A DNA stretch of 64,000 nucleotides. Origin: Gonium pectorale (taxonomy: Eukaryota > Chlorophyta > Chlorophyceae > Chlamydomonadales > Volvocaceae). Below the pieces are notes generated by a model that saw nothing but the letters and a program-made list of their open reading frames with translations, made no database searches and had not been told where the DNA came from. Position 1 is the first letter of the stretch. Each line of letters starts with the position of its first letter. This document shows, piece after piece, positions 34,192 through 48,100 of the stretch. A program made the translations under genes and the position numbers. The stretch spans positions 430,159 through 494,158 of the forward strand of contig LSYV01000039.1 in NCBI GenBank assembly GCA_001584585.1, in the 5' to 3' direction.

Positions 34192-37100
34192 TTACTTCCC
34201 CACCAGGCCAGCCGATGCCCATGCTTCTATGTGTTCATCTAAGTATGCATCTAAAGCAACCTGAACAGGTCGGAGGCTGGAACTGAGAGACGCAAGAGCG
34301 CTGGACCTGCCTTGCAGTTCCTCAGCCGCAACCGAGGCCGCCGCGGCCTCATGCCTGAGCTTGTCCGCCTGCTTTGCCCAGCCAGCGGCCGCCTGTGCGT
34401 ATTTGTCGGCGGCGTCTGCATCTGAAGCTGCCCGCCGCGCGCCCGCCTTGGCGTGAGCACGAGCAACGCACAGAGCTGCAGCGTCGGCCTGCAATTTGGG
34501 ACCAGTACTCCATCAGAGCCCAGTCATCGGTCAAGTAACAAGGTCGTGGCAACACGCCAGAGGTTTGCACTGGCCCTGCGCACCTGAACGAGAAGGGATT
34601 CGTACATCGTGAAGCGCTGAGATGCCTGGTTAGCGAGCTCCGCTGCCGCCTGCTCCATGCTGGCAGCGAACGGTGCCATCCGCAGTTCCACCATCTCCTT
34701 AACGCTTTGCATGGCCATGGCCGCCTCGCGAGCTAGCTGCTCACCCCGCCGAGCGTGCGCCCTTGCAGCCGCCAGGCAGATATCCGGCGCCAGATTTGCC
34801 TCTAGTAAGCTATCGAGATCGCCGGACGGCTCCGCGGCGGCCTCGTACTCCGCCACACCGTTCACCTTGAAGTGATGCCGGGAGGAAGGCTCGCCGGATA
34901 ATGGCCGGATGCCCTGCATTGCTGAAGCGAGGAGGAGATCGACGGCCTGCACCAGAGCCATCTGCGCTGCAAGTTCCAGCCCCGCCGCTCGCTGCAGCCG
35001 GTCGACTGCCTGAGAGCAGGCAGACTTGTCCGTGGAGAGCCTGTCCAGCAGCTGATGCAGCGCCCGCGCCTGGCGTGCAAGCTCGGTCGCACGCTCGTTA
35101 AGCGACGAGGCCTGTTTCGCCATGGATTTGGACTTTGCGTCCTGAGGGCCCTCCAGCCGGAACTGCGGGGCCCACGCAGGGACGACAGTGTATACCCAAT
35201 GACCATATCTTTGTACAGCAGTCATCGTGTGCGTGTGTATAGCTGGAGGCCTGGAGCAGCTCGCAAAAAGGTGGACACAAAAGGCGCGGCAATCTGCCAG
35301 AAGACCGTAAGGATACCACACACATTAGCACACATTAGCACATACCTTAGACTGGACCTTAGCAAGAAGCTTCTGGCTCTTTCGCTGCATGCCGTCCGCC
35401 GCATCGTTGAGAGCCTTCATATGCTTGAGAAGCTCCGCATCAAGCTGCTCCAGGGCCTGCATGCCGGCGCATCCTGCCAGCGCTGACTCCGGCAGCCGTG
35501 GCACGAGCCGCTGCAGCTCATTGCTAGCGTCCAGCGCGGCCTGCACACCTGCAGATCCACTGCGGCCGCCGTCCACTGTGTAAGCTGTTTCAAGCCGCTG
35601 TGTCATGGCCGAAGCCCGGGTTGTCAAGGCCTTGAAGCGCGCAGCGTCGACCGCGTGGCGCTCCATGTTGGAGCGCAGCTCCCTGACGCGTTGCTCCCAT
35701 TGCGCCTCGGTACCTCCGTCACCGCCGGAAGCCACGCTGCCTGAGCGAGTCTCAGATAGAGCGCTCTGCAGCTGTGCCAAGTAGTACCGCAGCTGCTGTT
35801 CCAGGCCCCTGACCATGCCCTCGTGAAGCTGCTGTGCACGCTGGTATTGCAGAGCGGCGTGGGACCACAGGTGCTGCAGCGCCATGGCGGTGGTGGGGTC
35901 GATGGCAGCTGGTAGCTGCAAAACGCCAGCGATCTTGGCCTTGGGGCCGCCTGCAGACGTGTCCGTCGGGTCTGCCTGCGATCGCTGGACGCGGGGGTCG
36001 CTGGGGCGCTTCATCGCACCAGGAGAGCTGAACTGGGTGTCGCTGACGCTATGAGGCGGGAGCATGCTGTCTGATGTACTGGATGGCGAGTCAGGGGCAC
36101 TCAGCTGCAGATCCTTGAACGACGCATCTAGCAAGGTGCTCGAGGACGTACTGTGCTGCTCCAAGGCTCTAGCAGCAGGCTGACCGCCTGGGGTTTGCGT
36201 GCGGCCAGCCCTGCTCCCGATGGCAGAAGGCAAGGGCACATGCGCTTGGTGGGACGGAGCGCTCAGGGAGGGCGTCGAACCAGCAGCCGACGGGTCGCCA
36301 GCCGAGCGACGGCTGGGAGCTGCGACCCGCACCGTGGGCTGCGGCGCGGATCGGGCGTCCCTGGCCGCGATGGCGGCTGCCGCAGCTTTCGCGCGAGCTA
36401 CTGCCGCGGCTGCCATCTCCAGTAGGTCCGTGTCAATACCTGCGGCCTTCTGAAACTCTGAAGCCCTGCTGGAGTCAGATCCTTGTCGCCCATACTGACG
36501 TTCAGACTCTGTGAGGGCTTGCGCTGACACGCTCGTGGACGATTTGGTCGACGGCATTGGAGAGTAAGAATGCCCAGCCAACGGGCGTATGGACTCTGAC
36601 GTGAGACACAAGTACTCACTACCCCGCTGCGAGCGGGTCTCCGTGAGGTAGCTCAGCCCCTCGCCGGCCCCTTCTCCGCTTCTGTCGCCTGCAGGAGAGG
36701 CGCGCTTAGCAGCTGCCCACTGCTGACTGAAGGCCTGTTCCTGAGCGGCGCCCTCGCTGAGGAGGTGTTCCGCGGTGCGGTTCAGCTCCCTGAGCTCCTG
36801 CTGCACCCGCTCTTCCTCCGCTAGGAGTGTGTCATGCTCTGACAACAGCGCCGCCGTAGCTAGGGCCGCCTCCTCCTCGGCTGTCAGGTACTCGGACGAC
36901 ATGCTCAGGTTGCCTGCCGAGAAGGACATCATCTTGGCCGTGGTCATCTCCACAGATTGATATCCGTCATCGCTGCGGACCGCCGCCTCCATAGCAGCAT
37001 GGCGGCGCTCAAGCGCCAGCTCACGCAGGCGCTTTGCTTCCGCCATGCTGGTCAAGCCCGCGCGCAGGCACTCCTCGGCCTGCTTCAGGCTGCTCAGCGG

Positions 37101-40100
37101 TGGGGCGAGTAGGAGGGTTGCCGTATGCTGGTCCGCCAGCTGCTTGCAGGCCGCTAGCAGCGATGTGGCGTCCTTGGCCGTCATGTTGGGCCCGGCGTTA
37201 AGCTCAGCACCGATGCCATACCGCGCCATTTCAAGGAGGCAGTCGCTCCCCCGGCGCAGGAGCCGGTGCTGCTCCTCCAGGCAGGACAGCTGTAGGCATG
37301 AGGCAAGTAAGGCCATGGTACAATTTAGACCTTCCTCTGCGATATAAGGATTTGGAAGCAGGCCAACGTCGGATGGCCGGTGGGTTTGAACGTAGTGCAC
37401 GCAACATTCCAGTACCCGGCTGTGAAGGTACCGTAGCGACAAGCTAGTGAAAGTGCCCTGTGCCTTAAACCTTACAATCACTTACCAGCTTCTGCTGCTG
37501 CGTGGCAACGCCCTCAAGGTGGACCACCTCATGCTGCAAGCGTTCCAGCTCCACCATGGCCGCAGTCATGGGCCCATGCTCGGAAGACCAGGCCACATTG
37601 CTGCTTGTTGTCTGCTGTGACGACGATGCGCGCTTGATGCCGCTAGCAGTGCCGCCGAAAGTGACGACACCACTTGCGCTTGGACGGCCGTTCCGGCTGA
37701 ACCGCCTGCCCTGTACAAGGCGCACGTGCTCCTCCACGCTCAGGCCATCACCTGCCGAGCGCAACTCCTCAACCACAGCGTGCTGCCGAGCCACCCCATC
37801 ACGGGCATCCTGCGCCGCATGCACGGTTGCCAGGACGCTGCTCCGCATATCCTCAGATGCTGAGGCCACCTCTAAGGCCTGCACAAACTTGGACGCAGCC
37901 TCCGCCAGCGCCTGCATTGTGACGGAGTGGAGCTGCGACGCGGCCAGTATCCAATGCTGGTCCTTTGCGTCCGGCATAAGGAGCTCTGCTTCGGCGGGGC
38001 GCAGGATAGCGGTGCCACCGGAGACCGTGCTGAGCGCGCCGTGAAGGGCCTGGGTGTTTATGCTGAGAGCGCCCGAGCCATCGAGGAGCGCCAGGATGCT
38101 GCTGGCAAGGCGCTGAACATCCTCTGCGCGCTGACACGCCTGCAGTGAGAACATCAGTGCACGACAATAAGTCACCGCCTTGCTAGATTACGGATCGTAA
38201 AAAGTACACTGCATAACATGTCACCGAACAAGCCGTAGTCCTCGTATCAATACCCAACCAACCTTGGTGATGCGCAGCTGGCCCGATTGCACTGCAAGAT
38301 CGGCTTGCGTCCAGCGAGACCGCAGGCTGCGCACATGCCGCTCCTGCTCGCTGAGCTGCCGTGTTGCCATCGCAAGCTCAGCGATTGCTGCGTTGGCAGC
38401 TCGTAGGGATTCGTCCGAGTCCTCCCCACCGCCTTCCTCGTCTGGGAAGGAGTAATCGCCCTTCAGCATAATCACGTCGCGATGCCTCTGCTGCAGCCGA
38501 GAACAGGATTCCTGGAGGCTCCGCACCCTGGGGCGCGAAGGTGCAACAGCAGAAAGGACGCCTTATTTCGTCTGTTTAAACTTGGGGTGCAAGCATGTTC
38601 TGTACAAGATGCGCAGCCATGTCACCGCACCTGGCTTCAGCAGCAGTAAGCGCAACCTCCTCCTTGCTCAGCTCGACGGCCAGGGCAGCCGCATCACGCA
38701 TGGTGATCGCGTGGCTCTCATGCGCGTCCTTGGCGTCCAGCAGGTGGCTGATGCCGGCACTGTTCAGCCGCGCAAGCTGACTAAGCAGGCCCACACGTGC
38801 GTCGGACTGAGGGTAGGTCGTTGGGTCAGGCGTTCTCAGTGGAGAAGCCGGAGGCGCATGTCATGGGGAGGAAGTAACTCACAATATCACAACACACCAA
38901 ATCAGTAAGGATTTGAATAGTAGCCTGGAAGGGCGAGCCAACTAAGGCAAAGGGTACTGTACCTTGGAGTGAAGGCTCGAGAGGACGGCGTGGCGCTGAT
39001 CCAGGACCTCACACTTGTTCTCCAGCTGGATAATTTCCTCAGCCGTCTCCGCAAGCTGCTTGATGAGCAGGTCCACAGCCTCCTGACGAACACGGGCTTG
39101 TGCATCGCTGCCAATCTGTGAAAAACAAAAGAGGTCCGGTGAGCCTCTCAAAATCGCACGCTTCCAAGGAGATGCCTTCACAAGACAAGTTTTACCTTGC
39201 CCATGCGCCTCGCCTCCGACCGGTGGCTCTCAATGCGCGTGCCCAGGGACTGCATCTCGCCACGCCGCTGGTTTAGAAGGCTGTGCATGGCCTGAAGCGT
39301 CTTTTCCACGGCCTGGGCGTTTTCGCCAAGCTGCTGGTGCTCCGCCTGGCGCTCGCCCAACTCGTCTACATTCTCTAGCAGCTTCACCGATAGAGCCGCC
39401 AGGTCAGCGTACAGTGCGGCCATGGACGCCTGAGCTGTGCATGTGTCACAATCCTGCACGACCTGAGCCTCCAGCATGCGACGCTCCGACTCGGCATCCG
39501 ACAGGGAGCGCTCCAGAGAGGCAGCTGCTCGGTCGATGATGACGGCCACCTCCGCTTTGCCGGCCTGGAAGGATAAATGAGGAAGGGTGGGAGACGAGGG
39601 AAGAGCACAAGCAGGGCGTGTGTTCGCATATTCTGCGTTTCCCAGCCGCGCCACACGCCACACACATCACGGCAGCATCCTGTCATTTTATGACACTTTT
39701 ATCAAAGTTACGATTACCGATGAACGCAAGCGTTCGACAAACCTTGCTGAGGAGTTCGGCGGCTTCCTTAGACGCAAGCTGCTCTCTCCGCGCTATGCTG
39801 CCCCGCTCAAGGGCGTCTGCAGCTTGGCGGGCGAGGCGCAGCGTCCCCCGTTGGCGCTCCGCGATCATGAAGTGCAGCTCGCACGCATGGTGTGCGTACT
39901 CGCACACGCTCTGTGCCACGGAGGCAGGCCGCCCCTCTTGGGACATGCGTACCTCAGCCTGAGGCCAATTACCCGGTGAGACAAGCATTTGTAGGGAGGC
40001 CTCAATCCAAGGTCATACCAAAAACAGGCGCAAGCTAACGCACAGCCGCCGCCAGACTACTTACCAAGGCAAGCTCCCGCTTGGCGTCTTGCATCTTTGC

Positions 40101-42148
40101 CTGCAGGTCTGATAGGCGCTGCCTGCTTGACCGCACGGCCTTGAGCTCCCTCTGCAGGGACTCCTGCGCTGCGGTGGCCTGTCCACGAGCAATGGCGGCA
40201 TCCGTGCTCTGCCCCGCCCGCGCATGACAGTCTGCGGCCTCCAGCAGGTTCTGCACCTTGCCGGCCAACGTGCGAACGGCCCCGAGGGCATCGTGCATGA
40301 TAGCTAGCTCGCTACCCTGGTGGGAGCTGATGCCAACACAAGTGAGTTGGACCCGAGCCACAGACATGAAGGAGTTGGCGATGAGATGTAGTCGCTCGTG
40401 CATTGGGTACGCAAGCTCTGAGTCCTCCACAAACCGATGCAGCAAGTGCACAATCTCGTCGGCGAGGGCAGTCGCACGGGCCGCGAGCGTGTCCTGCGCC
40501 TCCGCCAGCGCATGCTGTTGAGCTGCATCGGCATCGGCCCTGTGCGGAGGTCGAACAGGAGTTGCCAATGGCGTCGGCCTTGCCCAATGGTGACGATGGA
40601 CTCCTGGTTGCCGGGGCTAGCATGTGCTAAGTGGAGTAGTCCTACAAATGGTACCACGTTCTGCACTTTAGCCACCCTTCTACTTTGCATACCTGACTGA
40701 TGCAGCTTGGGCCCTGACGGCACTCAGGGCGTCCGCTTGCTGGTCCTTCCGCTCCACTGCATCAATCTCGCTGTCCGATGCAGCGGGATTCCTGCCAGTG
40801 CCCTTGCGTGCACTCTCGCGCAGCTGCCGCGCCTTCTTAGCGTGCTCAGCCGCAGCTAAACGCAGCTCCTGCTCCTGGCTGGTGAGCTTAACGCGCCACT
40901 CCGCCTGGTCCATGAGCTGCTCCCGGTAGCGCAGGACGGTCTCAAACCGTTGTGCGGCCGCCTCCCAGGCAGCGATGGCGCCCTGCAGCACCTCGATGCG
41001 CTGGCAGTGAGTCTCGAGCATCTGCTCTCCAAGCGCCAAGGCCGCTTGGTTTGTGGCCATATCTTGCGTCGTCCTGCAAGGCCAGCGTCAGGTGCCCGTG
41101 ACTCATATGTGCGAACAACTAGTAACGCTTAGCTTCTTTAGCTTTCTGGGCTTCGCATAAAAAAACCGGCTGGATTGGATGCACCAATGCCAAATTACAT
41201 GGACCCCATACTTCCACACCTTGCCGAGCTCGACACTGTGGTCCCGTTCCGGTCCGCTGTAATAGTGGACGACGAGGTAGTCGCGCCGTCCTCCATTCGC
41301 ATGGTGAGATGGTGCTCCTGCTGTGACCGCAGCTCGTCCAGCAGGCGGGAGCAGCTGTCACGGGCTGCCTTCGCAGTGCTGAGATCCAGCCGCAGCTGCT
41401 CGATCCGGGCATAGATCTGCCTCAACTGCGAGCAACAATAATCCAAATGTCATTGTGCTGTGAGCGCTGTGCAGGCGGAAGGAATACGCCCAAAGCCAGC
41501 ACCCGCACCTGTTCCTGCGTCTCGCTGGCATGCAATACGTGCTCCGTCTTATGCACCAGCAGCGCAATGTCGCCCGCCGTGCGCCTGCATTCCGCATCAA
41601 TGCTCTCAACCTCCGCGTTCCGTTGCCTCAGTACCTCACGGTGCGCCATCGCCTTCGATAGCAGCTGTTGCCTGCATATTGAACAACCGGCGATGAGGTT
41701 AGCCTAGGGGTCCCATTGAGTTCCATTCAGGCTTGACTCCAATACCTTGCCCGCGTTGGACAAGGAGCCCAAGCGAGTGTGGCACAGAAACGTCTTACCT
41801 CACAAGCATCAAGTTCCGGACTTCCTCAGAGCTAGCGGCATGGCTGGCACTCGTAACATGCTGGCGCAGCTGCGATGCCTTGCTCTCCATGCCGTTTGCT
41901 TCACGTGTGAGCAGGTCCACCTCCGCCGTTAACGTGCGGGCTTGCAAACGTAGCCCAGACTCCTTCTCACAAAGCTGGCTGATATGGACCGTGAGTTCCA
42001 GGGCGTCCAAGGTGTGGCGGTGGCTCTTCTGCATCTTGGCAAGTGCGGTCTCGAGCTTGGCTGCAGTGGCATCAGCAGCGCGCGCCTCCTCCTCCAGCTC
42101 CTTGATGCGGCCATGCAGCACTGCTGCCTCACCGCGATTGGTCTCGGC
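34192..42148 (-). other. Giant gene, segment F: exons 48-61 (C-terminal part)
   Basis: Exons: 42148-41799, 41671-41509, 41425-41220, 41073-40693, 40539-40065, 39958-39743, 39564-39196, 39115-38963, 38806-38631, 38527-38263, 38139-37486, 37289-35346, 35162-34584, 34488-34192. Long helical segments dominate (RIKELEEEARAADATAAKLE, DLLIKQLAETAEEIIQLENK). Exon 57 has an acidic loop (FPDEEGGGEDSDESL). Exon 59 (648 residues) is the second largest: helices at both ends flank a Ser/Pro/Gln-rich centre (PSKRPSDPR-like and SSSTLLDASFKDLQLSAPDS stretches). The C-terminus is Ala-rich helix, then ALDAYLDEHIEAWASAGLVGK and TAA. There is no membrane anchor or targeting tail. Confidence 0.78.
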
Positions 42149-45100
42149 CTGGGCGCAAACATAAACATGTTGCGTTGGAATATCCTAGGACAAGTAGGGG
42201 GAAAAGCTTCCTTGAAGCTTGGAAAAGGGCGGAGCCCCGTGAGACCGTATCGGGGATCTAGGTCATGAAGGGTTGGAGCGTGTATATATGTGTACCGTAG
42301 CGGATGCATGGGCAGGGGCAACCGGTATAGACCAGCACCCGCACACACCCGCCCTACGGGGTAGGGGAGCGAGAAAGAGAGCCACAACCGTGTCAAAAAA
42401 GAGAAATCTGCAGAGAAAGAGGGAGCCCGCCTGTACGGTCATACACGCCCGAACGCGTCAACGCGTCATGAACCCCAGTTCTTGTCCGCAAACGGGCACC
42501 AACGTTCGTTAGAGAAGGCCCGCTTGGCTTGTGCGGGTTTAGTCGGAACCGTGCCGGGTCCATGAGTTGACATGGTTGCGAGAATTGTGAGCGCCAGCAA
42601 GCAAGTCAGAGACCGGGCGCATAGCAGCTGTATGTGCATATCTCACGGTATAATCGTGGCTATTTCCCGGCGCAGTTGGTGTTGTTTGGGTTGGGCAGCT
42701 TTCCAATGCTGACCAGCCAATTGACGCGTTGACCATCGCCAAATGCAAACCAACGGCTATGGAATTCNNNNNNNNNNNNNNNNNNNNNNNNNNNNNNNNN
42801 NNNNNNNNNNNNNNNNNNNNNNNNNNNNNNNNNNNNNNNNNNNNNNNNNNNNNNNNNNNNNNNNNNNNNNNNNNNNNNNNNNNNNNNNNNNNNNNNNNNN
42901 NNNNNNNNNNNNNNNNNNNNNNNNNNNNNNNNNNNNNNNNNNNNNNNNNNNNNNNNNNNNNNNNNNNNNNNNNNNNNNNNNNNNNNNNNNNNNNNNNNNN
43001 NNNNNNNNNNNNNNNNNNNNNNNNNNNNNNNNNNNNNNNNNNNNNNNNNNNNNNNNNNNNNNNNNNNNNNNNNNNNNNNNNNNNNNNNAAAATCAATGCG
43101 GCGCATGGCTACCGACCTTCTGAAGAAGCGCATTGATCATGAGCTTGGATTTAAGGCTATCCTCGTCATCCTCATCAGCGTTGCGCGCCCGCATCTCTGC
43201 CTCCATCATGTTGGCCTCATCCACATTGGCCTCTGCCTCCAGGATCTTGGCAGCCAAGTCAGACACGAGCCGTGCTGCCTGATCTGAGATGTGGACCTGG
43301 CGGTGGCGCTCCTCGCACGCACGCTCTGCGGCCTCAGCCGTCGCCGCCAGCGCGGCCGTGCTGCCTCGCAAGCACCTGTACCGTAGCTCGGCTTGCTGCA
43401 GGTGCCAACCGGAGCTGTGGATGGAGGCGGCGGCGGCTGCATCCACGACAGGCAGCTGAGTGAAACGTTGTGACACATCCTGCGGATTGTGCCGATACAA
43501 ATTACAAATCCTTTAAAGAAACGACTTAGTTGGGACACTCTGCGCCTTCGATTCGCCAATTGGGACAGCTGGAACCATGCGGACGGGTTCCTAGGCATTC
43601 CTCTTAGGCGGCAGGGCAACATGCCGAGGATTACATTGCAGCCAACCCGCCGTGAAGCTCAGGTGTCCCAGACGCCATGCCAACATGCCGGCCTTTCCCC
43701 TGGGGTTTCACACTTGTCAAGGGCATCGGTCTGTGCAAGCAGGGCAGGGCTTGCATGCAGGGGAAAACACTGTCCCCCGTAAGGGTCCCGGATGGGGTCG
43801 CAAGCGGTCCCACCCCTGATGCCGTCCTGAACAGATACTCAGTCAGCATGAGCCACTGATATGGTCTTAAAGCTAGACATACCTCGCGCGCAGTGTGGGT
43901 GAGCTGCGGCGCAGACGTCAAGTACCGGAACGGTGCCTGCAGGTCCTGCCGGCTACGGGAGCTGTCGCTCGAAGCCCCAACATTGGACAGCGGTGCAGCC
44001 ATCATGTCCTTGCTCGTTGCAACGGACGCCATGCGCGCTTTGGTAAGGGTCACCTGCAAAAGGAAACGGAGGCGCATACAACATGCCTGAGTGGAGGCGC
44101 ATAGACCATACATTTGTGCGTCCTGAGGACTAGAATGAGCACAAGCATGCTTTCTGCCATATCATCATATCTATCAGCAGGTCAGTTACTTGCTCATAGG
44201 CCTGCCGTCGTACCATTGCGGTATCTGCCTGCGCAGAACAATCCGCTGCCCGATGCCGGCTGGTGGCTGCAAGATGTAGATGATCGGCGGCCTTGACGTA
44301 CGACACCTTCGATGCCATGTGATGACGGATGGTAGAAATGCTTGCGGTAACCTGTCGTTTGAATGAGGGTACTTCTCATAACAGATTTGAGGACTGCCAC
44401 CAGAAGTAAGACAGTTAGACAGACGTCAAAAGAATATCAGAACCCGTCTGCATACAGCCGCGAGAGATCAGCTCACCTGCGTGCGAAGGACATCCCGCTC
44501 TGCTACCTTGCCCTCCGAAGCGCCATCCCCTTCGCTTGTGGTCTGTGGGCTGTGCTGTTCTTCGTACTCGACATCTCGCAACCGTTTTGAGAGATGATGC
44601 TTGTCACGCATGCAAGACAGAGCGTCCTGTAAGTGGCCAGCCGCAGTGTGCAGAAGCTGCACCTCGCGAAGCAGGTACGACTGATGCTTCGTCAGTCGCT
44701 CCCGCTGCTTCTCAGCGGCAGCAGCAGCTTGCTCCGCCGTCACTGCAGCTGCGGAATGCTCCTGGGCTTTACTGCGCTGAGTACGAGCTCCAGTCAAACG
44801 AGCGTCAGCGTCCGAGAACTTCAAATCCTGCAAACAGATACACGTACAACGTCAGTGTGACATTGTTGTTTTGAACGCTTTGTGTCCTTGGATGGTTCTT
44901 ACGTACCGTGCGGCATTGAAGGGAAGCGTGCTGCAGAGCCTCCGCCTGCCGGGCAGCTGCCTCGGCAAGTACACGTTGAGACTTCGCCTCTTCCGCATGC
45001 CTGTGCAAGTACAACGCCAAGGGTGCTTGAGATGTGCTTACGAGCTGAGCAAGGGGTCGGGAACCCCTCTACGGGTGCATTGATCACGAGTAACACAAAT

Positions 45101-48100
45101 TGCATCCGAGCCAAGACGTCAGGAATACGGACCCGGCAGCACCTGACACGTTCAGCTTCCAGGTCCACTATGCCGCGACTGGCCACACGCGCATCCTGCT
45201 GCAGTTCCACGATTCTCAGCAACAACGCTGCCAGCTCTGTGCTGGCCTCCGCCACTTGCTGCAGCTCCTGCGCGGCCGCCTGGGCCGCTGTCTGCTCGTC
45301 ACGCTTCATCTTGGCGTCTTGCTGCACTGTCGTCAGCGCCGTTTCGGCTTTCAGTGCGTCAGCCGCAAGCCGCTGCGCAGCCTCCTCTGCCGCTGCCGCC
45401 TGAAGGCTGTTCCCGTTTGCCTACAAGAGAAAAGGCGTAGGAAACTACAGCATTATTCCTTACACCTCACAACCTGTTCCAGCTAAGGAAGCGTCAAACC
45501 GACCTTGAACACGCGCGCCTCCTTGACCACGTTGTGAAGGTGCTTGCGCAACCCGGCCAGCATCTCGGCACGCAGCTCCGCCGTGGTATCCAGCTCCACG
45601 GCTGCCTCCGACGCAGCGAAGGAGGCGTACTCAAGGTCTTGGTACGCTGCGCAGAGGACAACGATACCAGGACCCTGAGCAAGAGACATTCGGGGGCTTG
45701 ATCTATCGTGGAAAAAAACGAATCCGGCTCGCATATATGCTGGGCAAATATGAGTTGTGCACCTGCCAGGGGACAAGGTGTCGTGCGTACGGTATACGGT
45801 ATTCATCATGTGCTTGGTCCTCCGTCATCGGTTTCCGCCTTCAGTACGAACTCCCCTGCGTATGGCGTCCCAACCATGGAGATGAACTCACCAACCATGA
45901 GCTCAGCAGCCGCCTGGCGATACTCGACGACTTGCAAGCATGCGCTAAGCTGGTCGCGCGCCAACGGGATCTCGACCTCAAGACTGTCCATCAGCCGATG
46001 CTGCCGCTCCATCTCCTCGTCGTGGGTTGAGCGCTGGCCATGGACCTGGATCGCAGTGGGGTCCAGGCGAGCTTCGTAGACAGCTGCCTGCGTCTCAGCC
46101 GCCTGCACGCACAAAGCCCGTAGCTCCGAAGCAAGTCCACACGCTCTGTCTAAATCCTGCACGGCGCCTTCCGTCGCCACAATCTTAGCCGTGCGCTTGG
46201 CCAGCTCGCTGACTGGCTGTTGCTGCGCCCTCGTGGTAATGGGAAGCGCATCTGCCGTGCCGTCGCCGCACTCGTACGCAAGCTGGTACAAGTCGACGAG
46301 GCGGGAGATGGTGTCCATGCGGTTGCGTAAGACAGACATGACGTCACAACCCGAGCCAGTGAACTCGTCCCCGTACGCTGCGATGGTACAGCTTGCGTCT
46401 TGGGCGAGATGCGCCATCTCCTCCAGCACCTCTTGAGAAAGGTGATGAGGGTGCGCGTACACGGGAATAGGGCCTTGCCTGCGGATGCACCCCGACGGGT
46501 TAGATACGAAGTTGTGTGAGATGGAGGCTTGCGCAGGCCACCAAAACTTACGGTCCGGTTGGAGTGGCAGGCTCCGACCTCTTCATCAGCTGTCTCAGCT
46601 TGGCGTCAATAGCATCAGCTGCGGCTTTTAGTCCCTTGATGTGGAAGCGCTGTGTCAGTGAGGCAATCTTGGCAGACTGTTCGTGGGCATCAGCCATGTC
46701 CACAGCTGACTGGTAAGAGGCCTGCAACAGGAGAAAATCCGGCCACAAGCAAAAGGCCATGCGACACGTCACCGCCAGATCAGACAATATGCCTCTCCTC
46801 GATATGTTGCCCCGTTGATGAAAGCCGCAGCAAATCCTTCGCGTGCGTCCAGCAGAACCCTTGGGATATGCATACCAAAACATGAAGCCGCGCTTCCTAC
46901 CTTGTTGCAAAGCGATTTCTTCTCGTACAAGACTTTTTCAGCAATGGCGGCCTTGGCCCTCGTCGCAAGCTGTGCAGCGGCTGCACGACAGTCGGCGGCG
47001 CGAGTCCGTGCGGTCTCCAGCCGCCTCTGTTGCTCGTCAATAAAGTCCGCCAGGTGCTTCTGTTCGAGTGTCGATGTGTATGGCTTGCCAAGCCTGGCAA
47101 ACAAGGAGAGCAACCGTGCAGTAGTTAATGCGCATCCGCCTGGTAAAGCACAGCAGGTAGACACCAGCAAAACGGCTTGCGATTCGCACCTTGCTGCAGA
47201 CGCCATGGCAAGCGACACGCACTCCGAGGCATCTGCAAGGTCTGCCTCGTAGCCTTGTGCCTCTAACGCCTTGGCGTGCGCCTTGCTGGTGTAGGCCGTG
47301 CAGCGCGTCTCCACGCGGCGGAGCTTCTGGCGCAGGTGCCAATCGACAACAGCGTACTGGAGAGCATCCTGGCAGGCTGCTACTTCATTTTCCAGCAGAT
47401 CCGCCTGAAAAGTCGTGGGCCACGCAAGGTCATCAACCATGCTCGCTTTCAGCGTCACCGCAGCTCAGCCCTATAAGACCAGTTTACCACCACCATATTT
47501 TAGCGTACCTCCTTGTGATGGTGGGCACCCTCGGCCTCCTTCATGCGAATCATGGCGTCGCTGTGGTCGACAAGGATGGCCAGCTGGGCCTCTTCGGCCC
47601 CACGCGCTGCGGCCAGATCCAGGCGTAGCTGCTCCTGCTTCCTCGCGAGGATGTCAGCTGCCGTGTTTGCGGTGTCTCCTTGGCGCCGGAGCTCGGAAAT
47701 GCGAGCATCCAAGGCCTCCAGCTGCATCAGCAGTAGCAAAGCTCATGCTCAGAATGCAGATGGACGGTCGCGTTCAGCTTGAAAGCATGAGTGCTACTGC
47801 TTAGAGGCGTCTCTACATCCCTTCCTTACCCGCTGCTTGATGGTCCGGTACAGCTTTGTGTCTGGCTCCACATCCTTCTGCTGGTCAGGAACATCGTCCA
47901 ACTCCTCATCATCCCGCAGGTCCGACATCGTGCTGGCGGACCGACCATCGTCAGCCCCTCCGTGCTCGTCCGGTGCACCTGCTAGGATAATGGCCCCCGT
48001 GTCCCGGCGAGTGCCGTGGACCGGTGACACCCAGCTGTCCCTGCCCTGCTGCAGCAGCGGAGTGGTCGTCGAAACAACATTGACGTGCGACAGCGGCCTC

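Noticed and set aside
42539..43136. Several long open frames crossing the N run
   Set aside because: They consist mainly of unknown bases; no residues can be read.
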